Positions 1 through 5,328 are shown, counted from the stretch's first letter. The stretch is DNA of 5,328 nt from CAYPOY01 sp964412395 (GCA_964412395.1 CAYPOY010000350.1:1-5328), one strand, 5' to 3'. A program made the numbers and translations. The notes: generated by a model from the sequence alone, not told the origin.

Positions 1-1563
1 GGCGATCCCCGCCAGCACGGCGAGCCCGCCCAGCAGCCACGGCTGCAGCGTGCGGGTCTGGCGTTCCTCCCACGACTCGCGCGCCTGTTGGCCGTATTCG
101 TCCTCCAGCGCGTTGAGGCTGCTCAGCGTGTCCACCAGCGCTGCGCGGATGGCGTCGTAGCGAGCGGGGTCGGGGAAAGTCCCCAGTTCATCCAGCGTCG
201 TGCGGGCCTCGTCCAGCCTGACCTGGAGCGCCTCGACCCGCGCGGCGACGGCCTGCGCCTGCCCCTCGTCCTCGCGGGTGGCCCAGGCGACCCGTTCCGG
301 CGTCCAGAAGGCCAACCGCTCCGCCAATCGGTCGGCCCCCTCACGCAGGCTGTCCACCTGCTCCTCCCAGACGATGCTCTCCACATCCAGGCCAGAAGGG
401 GCGCCGGTCAGTTCCTCCACCACACCGGTTAGGAAGGCCAGGTTCTCGGCGGCGAAGAGGGGGGCCGGTTGCCCCTGCTCGGTCCTGTCAGAGACGGTGC
501 GCATGCCGTCCACCATGGAGGGCGCGCCCAGCACGGCCACGCGGCCTGCGCCGACCGTTTGCACCCCCAGCGCATCGTGTTCATCGGACTGGACCCAGAA
601 CCGGGCCCAGGACTCGCCCTCGGGAGCGTACAGAGGCTGGAGCCGGTATTGGGCCGCCAGCGCGAAGCGGCGTCCATCCGGCAGATTGCCTTCTCCGGCG
701 TGAAGCAGGTCGTCGTGCCAGGCGATCGCCTGGGCGACATCGGCCTGGATGCCGAATGTCTTCAGGGCCTCGAAGTGGCAACTGGGGACCGGGTCGAGGA
801 CGAAGAGCGCCCGTCCGCCGTCGGCGACCCAGTCGCGGATGACGGTGGTTTCGTCGGGGGTCAGGTTGAAGTCGAACACCACGGTCTCGCCATCCACGCT
901 GCCACCGCTGGCGTAGCAACTGACCCACGGTACGATCAGCAGATCCACGCCAGCCAGGTTTTCAGCGATGATGGGTGGAAACTCGGTGAGGCCGGGCTTG
1001 GGGAGGAGTTCGTGTTCGGTCAGGCGGTTGCGCACCTGGTAGTTGCCCTCGCGCAGGAGGGCGTACAGGTTGAAGCGGTGCCATTCCGGTGGTGGTTCGA
1101 CGCCGCTGCGCGGGCCGTTGTCTAGCAGGATCAGCGGGCCGGTGGGCGCGGGGGCGGCGACGGTGAGGGTGGCGGTCGGGGTAGGCAGGGTAGGCAGAGT
1201 GGGCGTGCCGGTCGGAGGAGCCGCCGAGCCGGGTGGAGGAGTGGGCAGCAGGGTGATGATTGCCGTGATGAGGAAAGCGAGGGTGAGGATGCCGGCGGCA
1301 GCGCCCAGTGCGTTGGAGAGTCGCACCCGCAGCCGCAGCCAGGCCGCTTCGCGCTGGGTCTGGGCCAGGACTGCCCGCTGGCGCGCGGGCGACATACCGG
1401 CGTGGGGCAGCACGGAAAGGACCCGCTCCTGCGCGGCAAAGTCGCAGGCCAGTTGGGCGCAGTCCGCGCAGGCGCGCGTGTGTTCCTCGACTTGCTGCCG
1501 CTGCGTGGCCGTCCACTCGCACGGCGAGACGGCCAGGATGCGGCGCACGTGTGTACATCTCAT
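1..1563 (-). CDS. Zinc-finger transmembrane anti-sigma factor with GldG/DUF4350-like outer domain (partial, runs off left edge)
   Basis: The frame starts at ATG 1563-1561 and has no stop for 521 codons to the window edge, so the C-terminus is missing. The start overlaps the sigma-factor stop as ATGA (1563-1560), and GGAGG at 1575-1571 lies 7 nt upstream; both indicate coupled translation. Seen in order: a cytoplasmic zinc-binding anti-sigma motif HxxxCxxC (H28, C32, C35; C3 or C15 could be a further ligand); a membrane helix at about residues 86-106; a Pro/Thr-rich linker at 107-141; a Rossmann-like outer domain at about 142-380 with DLLIVPW (207-213), IRDWVADGGRALFVLDP (242-258) and GAGRVAVLGAP (338-348); a helical, probably coiled-coil stretch at 400-505; and a second hydrophobic helix beginning near 507. 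The zinc finger and membrane helix fit an anti-sigma factor that holds its partner at the membrane. The outer part resembles DUF4350/GldG-type ABC-transport auxiliary domains, from motif style only. The anti-sigma call is strong; the outer-domain family is moderate; the signal sensed is unknown. Confidence 0.85.
   Translation of the reverse strand, partial: MRCTHVRRILAVSPCEWTATQRQQVEEHTRACADCAQLACDFAAQERVLSVLPHAGMSPARQRAVLAQTQREAAWLRLRVRLSNALGAAAGILTLAFLITAIITLLPTPPPGSAAPPTGTPTLPTLPTPTATLTVAAPAPTGPLILLDNGPRSGVEPPPEWHRFNLYALLREGNYQVRNRLTEHELLPKPGLTEFPPIIAENLAGVDLLIVPWVSCYASGGSVDGETVVFDFNLTPDETTVIRDWVADGGRALFVLDPVPSCHFEALKTFGIQADVAQAIAWHDDLLHAGEGNLPDGRRFALAAQYRLQPLYAPEGESWARFWVQSDEHDALGVQTVGAGRVAVLGAPSMVDGMRTVSDRTEQGQPAPLFAAENLAFLTGVVEELTGAPSGLDVESIVWEEQVDSLREGADRLAERLAFWTPERVAWATREDEGQAQAVAARVEALQVRLDEARTTLDELGTFPDPARYDAIRAALVDTLSSLNALEDEYGQQARESWEERQTRTLQPWLLGGLAVLAGIA
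1179..1196 (-). repeat. 9-bp tandem repeat (two copies) in the anti-sigma linker
   Basis: GGGTAGGCA occurs twice back to back on the plus strand; read on the minus strand it encodes the LPT-LPT part of the Pro/Thr linker (residues 123-128) between the membrane helix and the outer domain. In-frame 9-bp units can expand or shrink by slippage without breaking the protein, so linker length may vary between relatives. Confidence 0.7.
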
Positions 1564-2075
1564 CGCTCGTCCTCCGTTTCCTCTCTCCCGGCGTAGGCGC
1601 GGCGGAACTGCTCGCGGGCGCGCAGGAGGCGCATTTTGACCGCGCCCCGGCGGATGCCCAGCACTGCGGCGATTTCGGCGGTCGAGAGCCCCTCGCACAG
1701 GTGCAGCACCAATGGGACGCGGTACCTGGGGGCCAGTTGCGCCAGCGCGTCCCGCACGGCCAGCCGGTCGGCGACGGTGGCGGTGGGGTTGGGGGCGTGC
1801 AGGGAGGGGTCGCGCTCGTCGTCCGGCAGGGGTAGCCATTGCACCAGCCGCACGCGCCGGAAGTGGTCGTTGGCAGCGTTGGTGGCGATGCGGTAGAGCC
1901 ATGCCTTTGGATGCTCCACCTGCACGCCGCGCGCCAGCGCACGGTAGGCGCGCAAAAAGGTCTCCTGGGCCAGTTCCGCGCATCGTTCCGCGTCGCCCAG
2001 CAGGCGGCTCAGGTAGGCGGTGATGGGCTGCTGGTAGGCGCGGAACAGGGCTTCAAATTCTGCGTCGAGTGTCAA
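1560..2075 (-). CDS. ECF-family RNA polymerase sigma factor (sigma-70 family)
   Basis: This 171-residue protein has the two-domain layout of an extracytoplasmic-function sigma factor. Region 2 spans about residues 7-77: FEALFRAY, the core-binding helix ERCAELAQETFLRAYRAL, then HPKAWLYRIATNAANDHFRR, which corresponds to the -10 recognition part. After a linker of about 30 residues, region 4 (about 106-161) contains LAPRYRVPLVLHLCEGLSTAE and a helix-turn-helix (IAAVLGIRRGAVKMRLLRARE) that would read the -35 element. Length is normal for the family. The start is TTG at 2075: an in-frame TGA lies only two codons upstream (2084-2082), no ATG is available in frame before region 2, and GAGGAA at 2090-2085 provides a ribosome site. 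The end overlaps the anti-sigma gene by 4 bp, so the two are surely co-transcribed. It should direct RNA polymerase to envelope-related promoters when released, possibly including its own. The ECF subgroup and regulon cannot be read from the sequence. Confidence 0.95.
   Translation of the reverse strand: MTLDAEFEALFRAYQQPITAYLSRLLGDAERCAELAQETFLRAYRALARGVQVEHPKAWLYRIATNAANDHFRRVRLVQWLPLPDDERDPSLHAPNPTATVADRLAVRDALAQLAPRYRVPLVLHLCEGLSTAEIAAVLGIRRGAVKMRLLRAREQFRRAYAGREETEDER
1571..1575 (-). promoter_or_regulatory. Shine-Dalgarno site of the anti-sigma gene inside the sigma coding region
   Basis: GGAGG on the minus strand, 7 nt before ATG 1563, embedded in the last codons of the sigma gene. Together with the ATGA overlap it supports translational coupling, which would keep sigma and anti-sigma amounts matched. 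Confidence 0.8.
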
Positions 2076-2084
2076 TGGTGTTCA

Positions 2085-2090
2085 TTCCTC
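2085..2090 (-). promoter_or_regulatory. Shine-Dalgarno-like site for the TTG-started sigma gene
   Basis: GAGGAA on the minus strand, 9 nt before TTG 2075. With the in-frame stop at 2084-2082 it makes TTG the most likely start. The weaker start codon may keep sigma-factor synthesis low. Confidence 0.65.
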
Positions 2091-2098
2091 AACATGGA

Positions 2099-2125
2099 GA
2101 CGAATGGAGAGGGCGAACGGTAACA
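2099..2125 (-). promoter_or_regulatory. Candidate ECF-type promoter of the sigma/anti-sigma operon
   Basis: On the minus strand TGTTAC (2125-2120) and CGTC (2102-2099) are separated by exactly 17 nt. This resembles ECF promoters with an AAC-type -35 and a CGTC -10, for example those of B. subtilis SigX and SigW class factors, but the -35 has TTAC in place of the usual TAAC. Transcription would begin roughly at 2091-2095, giving a very short leader ending at the GAGGAA ribosome site. It would suit an autoregulated sigma gene. Short motifs like this also occur by chance. Confidence 0.3.
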
Positions 2126-2159
2126 AGCCAGGCGTTGGGGAGGATTGCGGATAGTAGGC

Positions 2160-2171
2160 CAACATCTGTTG
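2160..2171. promoter_or_regulatory. Short inverted repeat upstream of the sigma gene
   Basis: CAACA-TC-TGTTG is a dyad with perfect 5-bp arms and a 2-bp centre, too tight for an RNA hairpin but of a shape that can bind a dimeric regulator. It lies about 35 bp upstream of the candidate -35 element. A 10-bp dyad can arise by chance, so support is weak. Confidence 0.15.
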
Positions 2172-2203
2172 CCAGCCACAGCCGCCGTAGAAGCAGGTGG
2201 GGG

Positions 2204-2431
2204 TCATCGCTTCTCATCAGATTGTGGCTTTCCCGGACGCACTATGAAGAACGCCACTGCGCCCAGCAATGGAATCAGCAGGATGACGATGACCCACAGA
2301 ACCCGCGCGGTATCGTCCAACCGGCAGCGGCGCAGGCGCGTCAGGGTCACGATGGCCAGCACGAGCCATCCTGCCAGGATGAGAAAGTTTACAATCTGGA
2401 GTGCCCATACTGTCCAATCCAATCCGATCAT
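2204..2431 (-). CDS. PLDc_N-type small two-helix membrane protein
   Basis: A 75-residue protein with two predicted membrane helices (about residues 9-30 and 44-64) joined by a short basic loop (TRLRRCRLDDTAR). The second helix, RVLWVIVILLIPLLGAVAFFI, followed by a charged RPGK tail, is the hallmark of the PLDc_N family (phospholipase D nuclease N-terminal-like). Here it stands alone without any phospholipase catalytic motif, so no enzymatic activity should be assigned. The ATG at 2431 is chosen because GGAGG at 2443-2439 lies 7 nt upstream. The frame stays open further upstream to about 2530, but that extension has no ribosome site, is not membrane-like, and crosses the intergenic hairpin. 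The gene ends 128 bp before the sigma factor on the same strand. Small PLDc_N proteins are known beside the B. subtilis SigY sigma factor as negative regulators, so a role in controlling the downstream sigma factor is plausible but inferred. Confidence 0.85.
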   Translation of the reverse strand: MIGLDWTVWALQIVNFLILAGWLVLAIVTLTRLRRCRLDDTARVLWVIVILLIPLLGAVAFFIVRPGKPQSDEKR

Positions 2432-2438
2432 TTTCACA

Positions 2439-2443
2439 CCTCC
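2439..2443 (-). promoter_or_regulatory. Shine-Dalgarno site deciding the PLDc_N start
   Basis: GGAGG on the minus strand, 7 nt before ATG 2431. It favours the 75-residue product over a longer form reading back to about 2530. Confidence 0.85.
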
Positions 2444-2495
2444 GGTGACAAATCTGCTGAAGAGCGGCTCCCTTCTATGGTCCCTTTGACGTGTG

Positions 2496-2526
2496 GGAGC
2501 GACGCGACTGCAAGTTGTGTCGCTCC
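2496..2526 (-). terminator. Intergenic hairpin after the LysM gene (possible weak terminator or RNA-processing element)
   Basis: On the minus strand GGAGCGAC (2526-2519) pairs with GTCGCTCC (2503-2496), a perfect 8-bp stem with a 15-nt loop that begins 18 nt after the LysM stop codon. GTCGC also occurs at 2508-2504, so a shorter alternative stem is possible. There is no T-run after the stem, so it is not a canonical intrinsic terminator. It may reduce read-through into the PLDc_N gene or protect the upstream message from 3' decay. Confidence 0.4.
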
Positions 2527-2544
2527 TCAACTATGAGCGGGTTG

Positions 2545-5307
2545 CTATGGAGCGGGCGCTTCCACGTCCGGTGGCCGCCAGTCGCTCCAGTCGGTCTTGC
2601 CGGGGTGCTGTGCCTGCAACGCCTGCCACGTCGCCGGGTCGGGGCTGACGCACAGGGGCGGGTCGTCGTAGCAGTAGATCGGCGGTGGAGCCTCGCCCCG
2701 GTCGGATTCGTCAATTCCCTCGACCGGCTCACCGTTGACGATACGGGTGACGAGGCCGGCGGGGAGTTCGAAACCGCTTACCGGCCCGCCGGGGTGGCCT
2801 GCTTCTGGTATCTCGGGATGGGGAGATGCCGGCATCACCGTAGCTACGGCGTTCTTAACAACGTGCTCTTCCGCAACAGCCTGGACGTAGGCGACGAAGC
2901 GCGTGGTGTCGTCGGCGTTGTGGCCGTAGAAGACCCACACAGGCTGCACGATCGTCTCCGCTGGCTCCTGCGTCGGCGGCGGGCCGTCTGTTGAGCGGGC
3001 CACATAGCCTGGCTGCGGTTCGTAGTAGTAGGCCAGTTCCACGCGGTCCACGACGAACGCGCCTTGTAATTGGCCTCCCATCCTCGCGGCCTCGTCCACC
3101 ACCTGTGGCCCGACCTCCAGCGGGAACTCGTCTGGGCTGGTGGCGGCTTCGGTCTCTTGGCCGTGTTGCATCGAGACGGGCATTAAGATGAGCAGTCCGG
3201 CGTAGGTCTTCTCTGGGTGTACCACGCCGGCCATGAAGATCTGGTCAAAGTCCAGGATGGGGTCTCGTCCGGGGGCCCAGTAGTCCTCCACCTCCAACGA
3301 CGGGGCCAGCACGTAGCGCTGGTCCGTCTCGTGGTCGGTGAAGACTGCCACCTCCCGGCCTTCGAGTGTCTCCAGGTCCACGTGGCCCAGGAAACCTTGC
3401 AGGCGCTCCTCCGGCCAGAGCCGCTCGAAGCGCTCCACCTCGATGGCCTGTCCATCCGGCGCCCAACCCTCCGCACTGGAGACGATGCGTCCCCAGACGC
3501 GCACGTGCAGCCGGTCGTGCTGAGCGATCTCCTCCAGCAATTCCTGGGGGCCGACGAGTGGATAGGACGGCAGTTCCTCGCCCGGCTCGTCTACGTCCAG
3601 CGACGCCTCGACGCGCCGCGTGTCACCGTCCACGTAGATAATGGCGTGCACCACGCCGGTAACTTCCACGCCCTGGCCAATCTCGAAAGGTATTTCGGCC
3701 GGAGCCGGGGGCAGAGGTGGCGCTGGCGTGGAGGTGGCAGGCGCTTCGACCAGGTCGGTGGGTGTGGGCTGTGGCTCAGGGATGACGAGCATCTGGCCCA
3801 CGGCAATCTCATCGGAAGCGACATCGTTGGCAGCCAGCAGCGCATCCACGGTGACGCCGTACTGCCCGGCGATGTCCCGTAGCGTCTCGCCCTCCTGCAC
3901 GACGTGGGTGCGCAGCAGCGGCGTGGGCGTGGGAGGAGGCGGGGGCGTCGGCGCGTCGGGCGGCACCTCCACTTCAACGGCCACGACGACCTCGGAAACG
4001 ATGCCGACGGCGACCTCGTTTTCAGACATAGGGGGCGAGGTGATGCCCCACCAGTCGAGGTCTTCTCCATCGGCGGGCTGTTCGTCGGCGCAGACCTCGA
4101 TGCGCTGTCCATCGCTCAGTTCGTCGGGTGCACTCGGCAGGCGATAGCGCTCACCGTCGTCGGTCGCCAGCCAGGCGTCGTTCTCCTGCAGCGTGAATGT
4201 GCCAACCAGACATTGAGGCTGGCGCTGGGGGACAGTCTCCCAATCGGTCACCTCCACCTGCCAGCGGTCCGGCCCCATCTGGGCGACGACTGTTCCCTGG
4301 ATTTGCACGTCATCAAAGCGCACATCGGCCAGTTCGGCCAGATGCGGGCCGGTCAGGTCGTATTGGGTACCATCTCGTGCCATCAGTTCAGCACGGACAT
4401 CGCTCCCGTCCTCGGCCACCAGCACGTGCACCCAGCCGGTGATGGTCACGGGGTCGCCGGTGGCGTAGGTGGGCGGGTCGGGGCTGTAGTGTTGCACGTC
4501 CATCTCGGCTGAGTAGCGGGTGTCGGTATCGAGCCGGAAGGGGCTGCCGGCCACCCGGCCGCCGGTCAGTTCGCTGTAGGCCTCCTGGGCCGACTTGATG
4601 GGATAGTCCCCGGCGCGCTCAAAGGTGAGGGGGTTGAAACTGGCGTAAGTCACCTGCCCGGCGGGATTGACGGCCACGTGCTGGCTAGCCCTATCACCCA
4701 CCAACGGATGTCCGTCCAGTTCCGGCGCGATGTGTACAAAGCGGATAGGGTTCTCTGGTCGAGGCGCAAAGTCTTCCAGCTCCTCGACGCGGTGGGCGGC
4801 GGGCAGGAGGTCGTGCTCGCGCAGGAAGGTCACGGCCACCTCGGCGGCCCGGTCGAAGGGGAGCGGTGGGCCGTCCACCGCAGCAGCGGCGTCGTTGCCG
4901 TAGTGCACGTCGCCCATCGGCCCGAACTGGCGGAAGACCAGTTGCCGACCATCGTCGCCCAGGACGAAGAGCGCCTCCGGCTCGCGGGGGTCGCGGTAGA
5001 CCTTGGGGTCGGGCAGGCCGAAGTCGTGTGCCCAGGCCAGCGCCTCCTCCGGCGTGGCGGGGAGCGGCGCGGTCGTAGCGCGATAAACGGGCATGTTGGT
5101 GGGCGCGTCGGGCAGGTCGGTTGCCAGGGTCAGGTCGGCGCCGGCCAGCAGCCCCTGTGGGACGGGTTGAGAGCCAGTACCGGCGGCCGAGACCAGGCGG
5201 GGCAACGGCGACAGGTCGCGGTCGCCACCGAATAGCGCCGGGAGTACCAGGGCCAGCACCAGCACTGCAGCGACGGCGGCCAGTGCAAAGGATAGTCGTT
5301 TGAACAT
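2545..5307 (-). CDS. Large secreted or membrane-anchored LysM protein with duplicated beta-rich modules and PepSY/YycI-like flanks
   Basis: A 920-residue protein starting at ATG 5307, with AAGGAGG 6 nt upstream. Residues 1-26 are a basic start plus hydrophobic helix (signal peptide or anchor). Residues 85-250 resemble the first half of a PepSY/YycI-like domain (LDGHPLVGD, PAGQVTYASFNPL, YPIKSAQEAYSEL). A beta-rich module follows at 284-392, then a Pro/Thr spacer (450-463), a LysM domain at 467-509 (HVVQEGETLRDIA ... VGQMLVIP), a second spacer, and a second copy of the module at 545-669. Residues 728-815 (VDRVELAYYYEPQ, QPVWVFYGHN, TRFVAYVQAV) resemble the missing second half of the first domain. 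The tail has a Cys pair (C879, C886). LysM binds peptidoglycan or related glycans, so the protein probably works in the cell envelope. No catalytic motif was recognised. Only 6 lysines occur in 920 residues, while Asp and Glu are abundant. LysM and export are well supported; the other domain calls are tentative, and the overall function is unknown. Confidence 0.92.
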   Translation of the reverse strand: MFKRLSFALAAVAAVLVLALVLPALFGGDRDLSPLPRLVSAAGTGSQPVPQGLLAGADLTLATDLPDAPTNMPVYRATTAPLPATPEEALAWAHDFGLPDPKVYRDPREPEALFVLGDDGRQLVFRQFGPMGDVHYGNDAAAAVDGPPLPFDRAAEVAVTFLREHDLLPAAHRVEELEDFAPRPENPIRFVHIAPELDGHPLVGDRASQHVAVNPAGQVTYASFNPLTFERAGDYPIKSAQEAYSELTGGRVAGSPFRLDTDTRYSAEMDVQHYSPDPPTYATGDPVTITGWVHVLVAEDGSDVRAELMARDGTQYDLTGPHLAELADVRFDDVQIQGTVVAQMGPDRWQVEVTDWETVPQRQPQCLVGTFTLQENDAWLATDDGERYRLPSAPDELSDGQRIEVCADEQPADGEDLDWWGITSPPMSENEVAVGIVSEVVVAVEVEVPPDAPTPPPPPTPTPLLRTHVVQEGETLRDIAGQYGVTVDALLAANDVASDEIAVGQMLVIPEPQPTPTDLVEAPATSTPAPPLPPAPAEIPFEIGQGVEVTGVVHAIIYVDGDTRRVEASLDVDEPGEELPSYPLVGPQELLEEIAQHDRLHVRVWGRIVSSAEGWAPDGQAIEVERFERLWPEERLQGFLGHVDLETLEGREVAVFTDHETDQRYVLAPSLEVEDYWAPGRDPILDFDQIFMAGVVHPEKTYAGLLILMPVSMQHGQETEAATSPDEFPLEVGPQVVDEAARMGGQLQGAFVVDRVELAYYYEPQPGYVARSTDGPPPTQEPAETIVQPVWVFYGHNADDTTRFVAYVQAVAEEHVVKNAVATVMPASPHPEIPEAGHPGGPVSGFELPAGLVTRIVNGEPVEGIDESDRGEAPPPIYCYDDPPLCVSPDPATWQALQAQHPGKTDWSDWRPPDVEAPAP
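3301..3675 (-). repeat. Beta-rich module, copy B (protein-level duplication)
   Basis: Residues 545-669 repeat the element order of copy A: GVEVTGVVHAIIYVDGD, RRVEASL, YPLVGPQELLEE, HVRVWGRIVSSAEGW, IEVERFER, LQGFLGHVDLE, TDQRYVLAP. The match to copy A is clear at the start (VxxTGxVH followed by a DG turn, then V/RAxL) and at the YxLxGP and GxxxxL positions, with small length differences between. Divergence at the residue level implies an old duplication. Confidence 0.55.
3781..3909 (-). other. LysM domain within the 920-residue protein
   Basis: Residues 467-509 match the LysM pattern throughout: HVVQEGETL, then DIAGQYGV, an Asn near the middle (AANDV), and the closing IAVGQMLVIP. Pro/Thr-rich spacers lie on both sides, which is how exported LysM domains are usually tethered. 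It is a single copy, so binding to peptidoglycan alone may be weak. Confidence 0.95.
4132..4458 (-). repeat. Beta-rich module, copy A (protein-level duplication)
   Basis: Residues 284-392 start with DPVTITGWVHVLVAEDGS and continue through RAELM, YDLTGP, an IQGTVVAQ ... W strand pair, LVGTFTLQE and DDGERYRL. The same order of elements recurs at residues 545-669, after the LysM domain. The alternating short beta strands around a GxV core look like OB-fold-type barrels, but the fold is inferred. Copy A contains C366 and C406 flanking its end; copy B lacks both. Confidence 0.55.
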
Positions 5308-5313
5308 CGGTTG

Positions 5314-5320
5314 CCTCCTT
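5314..5320 (-). promoter_or_regulatory. Strong Shine-Dalgarno site of the LysM gene
   Basis: AAGGAGG on the minus strand, 6 nt before ATG 5307, fixes the start of the 920-residue protein. The promoter would lie beyond the right edge of the window. Confidence 0.9.
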
Positions 5321-5328
5321 AGATTTGT

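Noticed and set aside
469..1125. A 218-codon open frame on the plus strand
   Set aside because: It is in exact antisense register to the anti-sigma codons. GC-rich coding DNA commonly leaves the antisense frame open; no start signal or recognisable domain supports it.
1141..1200. G-rich plus-strand stretch as a possible quadruplex or CRISPR-like repeat
   Set aside because: The pattern is explained by Pro and Thr codons of the anti-sigma linker on the other strand; there are only two 9-bp units and no spacers.
962..1942. A 326-codon open frame on the minus strand overlapping both the sigma and the anti-sigma genes
   Set aside because: Its translation is a run of Arg, Pro, Ala, His and Thr without any domain, typical of a shifted frame in GC-rich DNA. 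The frames with sigma and zinc-finger motifs occupy the same bases.
2204..2431. Phospholipase D activity for the small membrane protein
   Set aside because: Only the membrane part named after that family is present; the HKD catalytic motif is absent in a protein of 75 residues.
2432..2530. A 33-residue N-terminal extension of the PLDc_N protein
   Set aside because: The frame is open, but the extension is polar, overlaps the hairpin, and has no ribosome site, whereas ATG 2431 has GGAGG at proper spacing.
2069..2536. A 155-codon plus-strand frame across the PLDc_N gene and both gaps
   Set aside because: It lies opposite a well-supported small membrane protein and its translation is low-complexity and without any family features.
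3217..3882. A 221-codon plus-strand frame, with similar ones at 3904-4512 and 4678-5235
   Set aside because: All lie antisense to the LysM gene, whose frame contains clear domain motifs, and they show no ribosome site or recognisable domain.

Overview
The window is a GC-rich stretch of bacterial DNA, by eye clearly above 60 % GC. It is fully coding on the minus strand: four genes, read from right to left, cover nearly all of it. GC-driven antisense and off-frame reading frames are abundant, but I judge none of them real. The high GC, the Pro/Thr-rich spacers between extracellular domains (runs such as PTPPPPPTPTP and TLPTLPTPT) and a lysine-poor secreted LysM protein suggest a Chloroflexota (Anaerolineae-like) bacterium. 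That assignment is an inference from style, not from a marker gene.

Layout in order of transcription. (1) 5307-2545 encodes a 920-residue secreted or membrane-anchored protein. A central LysM domain sits between two copies of a related beta-rich module. These in turn sit between two segments that resemble the two halves of a PepSY/YycI-like domain. (2) A 113-bp gap contains an 8-bp-stem hairpin. (3) 2431-2204 encodes a 75-residue two-helix membrane protein of the PLDc_N (phospholipase D nuclease N-terminal-like) type. (4) A 128-bp gap carries a candidate ECF-type promoter. (5) 2075-1560 encodes an ECF RNA polymerase sigma factor with a TTG start. (6) 1563 to the left edge encodes a zinc-finger anti-sigma factor. 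It overlaps the sigma gene by ATGA and stays open for 521 codons. It has a transmembrane helix, a large outer domain resembling DUF4350/GldG-type ABC-transport auxiliary proteins, a helical region, and the start of a second transmembrane helix at the edge.

How the parts may work together. The sigma/anti-sigma pair is a classical transmembrane signalling unit: the zinc finger holds the sigma factor in the cytoplasm and the outer part receives the signal. The unusual point is the size and type of that outer part, a GldG-like ligand or partner domain. A PLDc_N membrane peptide next to an ECF sigma gene recalls the Bacillus subtilis sigY operon, where small membrane proteins restrain the sigma factor and ABC-transporter genes follow. 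This suggests the system may monitor an envelope transporter or the cell wall, and the LysM protein upstream fits an envelope theme. Whether the LysM gene is in the same transcript is uncertain. No RNA genes, mobile elements or CRISPR arrays were seen.
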